Position numbers and translations under genes: made by a program. The notes beneath the pieces are model-generated. The model made no database searches. It saw only the letters and a program-made list of their open reading frames with translations, and was not told the origin of the DNA. A stretch of DNA of 18,105 nt from SAR324 cluster bacterium (lineage in GTDB: Bacteria; SAR324; NAC60-12): assembly GCA_022448705.1 (NCBI GenBank), contig JAKUUF010000018.1, positions 1-18,105 of the forward strand, in the 5' to 3' direction. Shown one piece after another: positions 13,600 through 18,105 of the stretch. Each line of letters opens with the position of its first letter. The first letter of the stretch is position 1.

Positions 13600-15963
13600 A
13601 TGAAAGCCCGCATTCCCGCAGGGATGTTTCTTGTATCAGCGGCCTCTCTGATGTATGAAATCAGCCTGGCTCGTCTGCTGGCCATTGAATTATGGCATCA
13701 CTATGCATTTCTGATCATCAGCTGTGCCCTGCTGGGCTACGGTGCAGCGGGTGCCTTTCGACTTACCTGGACCGGGCGCATTCCACTGTTCCTTCCGGTG
13801 CTCAGTTTTTCTCTTCTGCTGATCCCACTTTTCCTTCTCAGCAGTCAGCTCCCCTTTGACCCCGCACTGATGTCACTTGATCCATGGCACGGAGGCTGGC
13901 TGCTTCTGAATTTTCTGCTGCTTGCTGTTCCCTTCTTTCTTGCCGGTCTGACACTTAACCTATTACTGGAACAATACACAGAACACGTTCATTTTCTCTA
14001 CGCCAGCGACCTTGTCGGAGCTTCATGCGGCATCCTGCTATTTTTCATCTTTGTTCCACATTTGGTAGAAACAGAATTACTTGGCATCTCAGCATTGCTT
14101 GCAGCTGTAAGCTGTCTCTGCCTGGCCTCAGGAAAGAAACAGAATACTGCTGTAGTAATGATTTCGCTGGCATTGATGCTTGGTTGGTTTGGACTAGAAA
14201 AGATAAAATTCAGAATCAGTGATTACAAGGAACTCCCCCTTGCCTTGCGTCATCCTCAAAGCAGGTTGCTGGAGACACAGCGTGATGCCTCTGTAAGAAT
14301 AGATACGCTGGAAACACCGATGGCACGTTTTGCTCCCGGTTTGAGTTTGAAATACAGGGGAACAATTCCGAATCAGCATGGACTTACTCTGGATGGAGAT
14401 CGTTTCACGGGAATGTCTCCACTTATTCCGGAATCATTGGGTCCATACCTGCGGTACCTTCCGGAGTGGATACTTTTTTTTGAGCAGTCTCCGCCGGATA
14501 ATGTGCTGATTATGAAAACCATCGGCGGGCAGCAGGCCTTGGCTTCGGTTGAAGCCGGAGTTTCTTCCATCATAGTTCAAACTCCATATACACTGCTGGC
14601 CAAAAAGCTGAAAAACAGCAGCCAATTCCCGCAAATCAAAGTACGTTCCTTAGGGTCACGTGCCATGTTGGCCGAAACATGTGCTGAACCCTGCCAAATA
14701 GAGGAGCATAATTTTGACAGGATTCTGGTTGCAATAGAAAGTTCTGCTCCGGAGGGAAGCAGCGGGATGCACCCGCTTAAAACTGATCTGCTGATGAGTG
14801 TTGAGGGCGTGCAGTCCATGCTGTCCCGCCTGTCGCCTGGAGGATGGTTGGCAGTACATCGTTTCCTGCTTCCGCCGCCGCGTGCAGAAATGAGGCTGCT
14901 TGCTACTGTGATTGACGCCTCACACCGTTTGGGCTGGAAACCGGAACTTCATCTGGGTGTATTCCGCAGCCTCACTACCATGATGGTTCTGGTCTCACGA
15001 GATGCCTGGAGTTCCGAAGATCGCCAGCGATTCATGAAATTTTGCCACAGCAGAGGTTATGCTCCTGTTTACTATCCGGGAATGCCTGACAGCGAAATGA
15101 ATAAATTTATCTCTCTCCCGGATCCCGTTTATGCCCAGGGTGTAAAGCTGCTGCTTGAGGATGCTCAGGCTTTTCATGCTAAGACTCCATTTAACCTTGA
15201 ACCGGTGTCAGATAACCGTCCCTATTTTGAACTTTTCCTGAAGTGGTCAAGGCTTAATGAAATACAGCAGAGCCTTGGAGACAAATGGGAAGGTCTGGCC
15301 GAAGCCGGCCTGCTGGTTCCGCTTCTGTTTGCGGGTGTTACTGTATGTTCACTGCTGCTGATAGGCGTGCCCATGCTGCCTCATTTCAGGAGGATTCAAA
15401 ATCCATTTTCAGTACTGCTGTATTTTTCAGGAATCGGCATGGCCTTCATGCTGACCGAAATAGCTCTATTGGAAAAACTGACTCCCTTTCTAGGCCATCC
15501 TCTTTATTCATTTGCCCTGGTGCTTGGCGGAATTTTAACAGCCACTGGTCTTGGCTCATATCTTAGCCGAAGCTGCACGCAGCTGGAAATAAGGTTTTTC
15601 TTCCTGCTGTTGATGTTTGGGCTGTTCAGTTACTTCTTTATTCTTCAGGACATGCTCAGTCTGCTTTCCGGAGCAAACTGGTTCCTGAGGCTATTGATGG
15701 CCTGGCTTGTAGTAAGCGCTTCAGGGCTGCTGATGGGAATACCATTCCCTGCAGGATTAAAATATTTTGCTGCCTCCTCCATCAACAATGAAGAAAGAAG
15801 AATCAGGGTGGCGTTATGCTGGTGCAGCAATGCCTGTGCTTCGGTTTCCGGCGCTGTCGGGGCACTATGGATCGCACAGCTTATTGGACAATCAGTTCTT
15901 TTCCTGCTGGCATCACTGATTTACGGCTCAGCATGGTTAATCATTGAATTTCGGAGAAAATAA
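13600..15963 (+). CDS. Large membrane protein with central spermidine-synthase-like (Rossmann) domain
   Basis: This 787-residue protein has three parts: an N-terminal membrane bundle (about 5-200, roughly seven segments), a central soluble Rossmann-like domain (about 215-540) and a C-terminal membrane bundle (about 560-787). The N-terminal LMYEISLARLLAIELWHHYA and YASDLVGASCG are typical of membrane-fused spermidine-synthase-like proteins. In the central domain the glycine-rich SAM motif is poor (IGGQQA, 308-313) and the following acidic residue is missing (VQTPY, 326-330), while DRILVAIESSAPEGSSG (373-389) and PGGWLAVHR are kept. Aminopropyl or methyl transfer is therefore doubtful. A sensory or transport-linked role is possible but unproven. 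It has its own promoter and converges on pcm with 12 bases between stops. The ATG at 13600 lacks a Shine-Dalgarno. Confidence 0.8.
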   Translation: MKARIPAGMFLVSAASLMYEISLARLLAIELWHHYAFLIISCALLGYGAAGAFRLTWTGRIPLFLPVLSFSLLLIPLFLLSSQLPFDPALMSLDPWHGGWLLLNFLLLAVPFFLAGLTLNLLLEQYTEHVHFLYASDLVGASCGILLFFIFVPHLVETELLGISALLAAVSCLCLASGKKQNTAVVMISLALMLGWFGLEKIKFRISDYKELPLALRHPQSRLLETQRDASVRIDTLETPMARFAPGLSLKYRGTIPNQHGLTLDGDRFTGMSPLIPESLGPYLRYLPEWILFFEQSPPDNVLIMKTIGGQQALASVEAGVSSIIVQTPYTLLAKKLKNSSQFPQIKVRSLGSRAMLAETCAEPCQIEEHNFDRILVAIESSAPEGSSGMHPLKTDLLMSVEGVQSMLSRLSPGGWLAVHRFLLPPPRAEMRLLATVIDASHRLGWKPELHLGVFRSLTTMMVLVSRDAWSSEDRQRFMKFCHSRGYAPVYYPGMPDSEMNKFISLPDPVYAQGVKLLLEDAQAFHAKTPFNLEPVSDNRPYFELFLKWSRLNEIQQSLGDKWEGLAEAGLLVPLLFAGVTVCSLLLIGVPMLPHFRRIQNPFSVLLYFSGIGMAFMLTEIALLEKLTPFLGHPLYSFALVLGGILTATGLGSYLSRSCTQLEIRFFFLLLMFGLFSYFFILQDMLSLLSGANWFLRLLMAWLVVSASGLLMGIPFPAGLKYFAASSINNEERRIRVALCWCSNACASVSGAVGALWIAQLIGQSVLFLLASLIYGSAWLIIEFRRK

Positions 15964-15975
15964 ACGTCCCTCCCG

Positions 15976-16713
15976 CTATTCCTGTGCAGCACCGACCATG
16001 GGAACGAAACGTACCTGGCCATGCTGTGAAGTGTGAAACTCACCATCTGAATCCTTTTCAATCAATGTCATGTTCTGGTAATAGCGTACATTTCCAAGCG
16101 GAAGTATCAGTTTTCCTCCCGCTTTAAGCTGGTCCAGAAGAGGAAGGGGCACATGGTTTGCCGCAGCAGTGATTATAATTCGGTCAAAGGGAGCATGCTC
16201 TTTCCAGCCGTAATAACCATCTCCCTGCCTAACATGCACTTCATATCCAAGCAAATTCAGACGGATTTTGACATCACGAGCCAGATTTGGTCTGATTTCC
16301 ATGGAAAACGTTCTTGCCTCAAGCTCGGCCAGAATTGCCGCCTGGTATCCTGATCCAGTACCAATTTCAAGCACTTTCATTCCCTTTTCGATCACCAGCA
16401 GCTGCGACATCCAGGCAACTACAAAAGGCTGGCTGATTGTCTGTCCCTCGCCTATCGGTAGCGGACGGTCGGCATAAGCCAGACCACGTATGTTCTCAGG
16501 TACAAACTCGTGTCGGGGCACATTCATCATCGCTTTGAGTACCTCCGGACTGGTGATACCGCGCGGCTTCAGATCCACGTCAATCATCCTAGTACGCTTT
16601 TCCTCCCAGCCTTCGGCAAGCCCTGAATTCAGCGCAAACAGATAGAATAAAATGGGTGCCGCAAAGAAAAGCAATTTGTTTTTGAAGTATCTTTTTTTGC
16701 ACAATGAAATCAT
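15976..16713 (-). CDS. pcm: Protein-L-isoaspartate O-methyltransferase with N-terminal signal sequence
   Basis: This 245-residue protein is a Pcm-type methyltransferase (about 37-240). SAM motif I is VLEIGTGSGYQAA (114-126), the family active-site region is GEGQTISQPFVVAWM (88-102), and FDRIIITAAA follows at about 175. Pcm methylates isoaspartate residues so that aged proteins can be repaired. Unusually, the N-terminus MISLCKKRYFKNK is followed by a hydrophobic stretch (14-30) and a possible cleavage after GLA (31-33), so export or membrane anchoring is likely. The domain without this extension has the usual size. The ATG at 16713 has a G-rich run (GGGGG) close upstream; a later start would remove the signal sequence, but no suitable codon precedes Met43. 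The gene converges with the upstream plus-strand gene. Confidence 0.9.
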   Translation of the reverse strand: MISLCKKRYFKNKLLFFAAPILFYLFALNSGLAEGWEEKRTRMIDVDLKPRGITSPEVLKAMMNVPRHEFVPENIRGLAYADRPLPIGEGQTISQPFVVAWMSQLLVIEKGMKVLEIGTGSGYQAAILAELEARTFSMEIRPNLARDVKIRLNLLGYEVHVRQGDGYYGWKEHAPFDRIIITAAANHVPLPLLDQLKAGGKLILPLGNVRYYQNMTLIEKDSDGEFHTSQHGQVRFVPMVGAAQE

Positions 16714-16874
16714 TTACCCCCGTTCCGGATCAAATTGTTTCCTTTCCGTATTCATCATTATTTATCATTAAGACGGACTGCAAAAATTTTGAATTTTAAT
16801 AAAGATTGAAAACAATGCTTTATTTAAAACACTAAGCCGGTATTCTAGTAAAGTTTGAAAAGAGGCTCCCTTCG

Positions 16875-17531
16875 TTAATCAATATATTCCTGAGTGTAGA
16901 TCTGGCGTGTAGGCCAGTGGATACCGCTCAGCAACTGTCCACGGACTGTATCAATGCAGACTGCGAATGCAGTCTCAGAACGGATCATAAAGCCTTTATC
17001 AAAAAAATGTGCACGACTATAGCGGTAACCGTTATGACCGAAAACCTGGAAATATCCTTCCCTGGGAATAGGATCCTCTCTGTTCCAGATTACACTATCT
17101 TCCAGAGGACAGTTTTCAAGGTGGTCTGAAGATGAAAGATCCTCAATGCTCAAGCGCCTGTGAATGGGGGCATGAGTCACAATAAGGCCTTCCTCCTTGA
17201 TCAGAAGCGGCAGAGACTCAAGGTAATCCAGCAGGACTTCAGGCAGGGAACTGGAGCGCTCAAGCTCCAGAGAATACAGAGTGGCGTCTCCGCTATTCAA
17301 AAGCCAGATATGGGGCATGTAAATTTCAGTGCCCTTAAAATAATCCAGCATCATGTGTTCATGATTCCCCAGAAGTGCCTTTCCGTTCAGCCTGAAAAAC
17401 TCAAGAACTTCTTTAGAACGCGGTCCGCGGTCAACCATATCACCCACTGAAACCGGTTCTTCATCCGGCATCTGTTTCAGCAGAGCCCTCAGTGTATGAT
17501 AATTACCTTGAATGTCTCCGATCAGGTTCAT
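16875..17531 (-). CDS. PPP-family (ApaH/PrpA-like) metallophosphatase
   Basis: This 218-residue soluble protein contains the PPP phosphatase motifs in order: GDIQGN (5-10), GDMVDRGP (30-37), GNHEHM (55-60), THAP (about 119-122) and FGHNGYR (about 164-170). These residues bind two metal ions. The first motif has Gln in place of the usual His, as in many ApaH proteins. Candidate substrates are diadenosine tetraphosphate or phosphoproteins. At 218 residues it is shorter than ApaH (about 270-280) and close to E. coli PrpA, so the exact activity is open. No signal peptide is seen. It is separated from pcm by 161 bases on the same strand and is divergent from the peroxidase-related gene. The ATG at 17531 has no clear ribosome binding site. 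Confidence 0.85.
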   Translation of the reverse strand: MNLIGDIQGNYHTLRALLKQMPDEEPVSVGDMVDRGPRSKEVLEFFRLNGKALLGNHEHMMLDYFKGTEIYMPHIWLLNSGDATLYSLELERSSSLPEVLLDYLESLPLLIKEEGLIVTHAPIHRRLSIEDLSSSDHLENCPLEDSVIWNREDPIPREGYFQVFGHNGYRYSRAHFFDKGFMIRSETAFAVCIDTVRGQLLSGIHWPTRQIYTQEYID

Positions 17532-17612
17532 GTCTTTTTTCGGCAGGAATGCGGTAAGGCAATAATCTGTGGCTTTATCAGACTGATTTTTTCTTACTCG
17601 GCAAGCCCTGAC

Positions 17613-17628
17613 TTAGATAAGAATCTAA
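17613..17628. repeat. Palindrome TTAGAT-4-ATCTAA, possible operator
   Basis: TTAGAT (17613-17618) and ATCTAA (17623-17628) are exact inverted copies separated by AAGA. A second small palindrome, CAGCA-CCT-TGCTG, lies at 17658-17670 directly before a TATAAT. Both are between divergent genes, so they could be regulator binding sites. Both are short. Confidence 0.25.
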
Positions 17629-17683
17629 TATTTTCTAAATCCCCAAACAATACCTGCCAGCACCTTGCTGTATAATTTATTTC

Positions 17684-17711
17684 TTGACAAGATATGAGGA
17701 TAATATATAAC
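17684..17711 (+). promoter_or_regulatory. Candidate sigma-70 promoter for the peroxidase-related gene
   Basis: A perfect -35 TTGACA (17684-17689) is followed after 16 bases by TATAAC (17706-17711). The start codon is 163 bases further on, implying a leader of about 155 bases, in which I recognise no riboswitch. Confidence 0.45.
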
Positions 17712-17873
17712 TTCTAACAAATTAAAGCTAGGCGCTATTTCCGCTCTGTAACTTCCGAAAATATAAAGTTCTTGATGCAAAAAGGCTGAATATAAATTTA
17801 AAATAATCTGCTGAATATCAATGGAATTTAGCACTCAAAATATCAAATTGATTATAATTTAAAGGCATTTTTC

Positions 17874-18105
17874 ATGTCAGAAAAGCCAATCAGTCGATTT
17901 CCCGTTCCTGAACTAAATAATCTCCCTGAGGACATCCGTGAAACAATTTTGGCTGTTCAGGAGAAGTCCGGATTTGTTCCAAATGTTTTTCTAGCACTTG
18001 CCAATCGTCCGGATGAGTTTCGTGCTTTTTTTGCATATCATGACACTTTGATGGAAAAAGAAGGCGGACTTACCAAGGGTGAAAGAGAAATGATCGTGGT
18101 TGCAA
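17874..18105 (+). CDS. Peroxidase-related (carboxymuconolactone decarboxylase/AhpD-like) enzyme, 3' truncated by the window edge
   Basis: The first 77 residues are present; the frame runs off the window end without a stop. The N-terminal segments SRFPVPELNNLPEDIRE, KSGFVPNVFLALANRPDEF and GGLTKGEREMIVVA match the uncharacterised peroxidase-related family of the AhpD/CMD fold. Such proteins usually have a CxxC redox pair further downstream, here outside the window. The predicted role is thiol-based peroxide or alkyl hydroperoxide reduction in the cytoplasm, which cannot be confirmed without the active site. The ATG at 17874 is chosen because the conserved N-terminus starts a few residues later. 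No clear Shine-Dalgarno is visible. Confidence 0.85.
   Translation, partial: MSEKPISRFPVPELNNLPEDIRETILAVQEKSGFVPNVFLALANRPDEFRAFFAYHDTLMEKEGGLTKGEREMIVVA

Larger units (their letters stand above)
17532..17873. other. 342-base AT-rich divergent region between the phosphatase and peroxidase-related genes
   Basis: No RNA gene or convincing coding sequence is visible. The region holds a strong sigma-70 promoter candidate for the plus-strand gene (17684-17711), two short palindromes (17613-17628 and 17658-17670), and several AT-rich -10-like boxes, including a perfect TATAAT at 17671-17676 without a matching -35. The arrangement is that of a shared regulatory region for two divergent genes. Confidence 0.55.

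Noticed and set aside
17625..17834. A 69-codon minus-strand open frame in the phosphatase/peroxidase spacer
   Set aside because: Its translation is of ordinary AT-rich chance composition, it has no ribosome binding site or recognisable motif, and it covers the strong plus-strand promoter candidate.
1..18105. Mobile elements, prophage, CRISPR array, tRNA or rRNA genes
   Set aside because: No transposase or integrase frames, no regularly spaced repeats and no RNA-gene signatures were recognised in any gap.

Overview
The window reads as chromosomal DNA of a free-living, flagellated Gram-negative bacterium with moderate GC. I see no plasmid, phage, transposon, CRISPR or rRNA/tRNA signature. The mix of genes is an ectoine-hydrolase-type M24 protein, PIN-PhoH, DksA, FlhF/FlhA/FlhB/FliR/FliA, a membrane-embedded spermidine-synthase-like protein and an exported Pcm. 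It suggests a marine proteobacterium of deltaproteobacterial or SAR324-like character. That placement is inference from gene content, not a measured phylogeny.

Layout. Positions 2-610 (+) hold the 3' part of a DoeA-like ectoine hydrolase. It converges on a minus-strand block: phoH (4070-2730), coaBC (2656-1403) and a YnjF-type CDP-alcohol phosphatidyltransferase (1245-643). Facing this block is a TerB-fold gene (4433-4900, +). That gene converges on a minus-strand pair, a 58-residue four-CxxC zinc-finger protein (5953-5777) whose stop codon overlaps the start of an exported protein of unknown function (5777-4962). The zinc-finger gene is divergent from dksA (6272-6661, +).

The core is a flagellar segment on the plus strand: fliR, flhB, flhA, flhF, fliA and an 82-codon unknown gene (6819-13448). 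FliR, FlhB and FlhA form the membrane export gate. FlhF is the SRP-type GTPase that places polar flagella, and FliA is the sigma-28 factor for late genes. The first genes are loosely packed, with gaps of 82-159 bases, and a good -24/-12 (sigma-54) promoter candidate precedes flhA. The usual partner flhG is absent between flhF and fliA, and FlhF has altered G2/G3-type motifs.

After the flagellar segment come a 787-residue membrane protein with a spermidine-synthase-like central domain (13600-15963, +), a convergent pcm with an N-terminal signal sequence (16713-15976, -), a PPP-family phosphatase (17531-16875, -), and the start of a peroxidase-related carboxymuconolactone-decarboxylase-family gene (17874 to the window end, +).

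The points most worth a second look are the zinc-finger/exported-protein pair, the motif-divergent CoaBC, the unusual FlhF without an adjacent FlhG, the spermidine-synthase-like protein with a degraded SAM-binding motif, and the sigma-54 site at flhA. Shine-Dalgarno sequences are weak or absent before most genes. Only the TerB-like gene and the exported-protein gene have clear ones.
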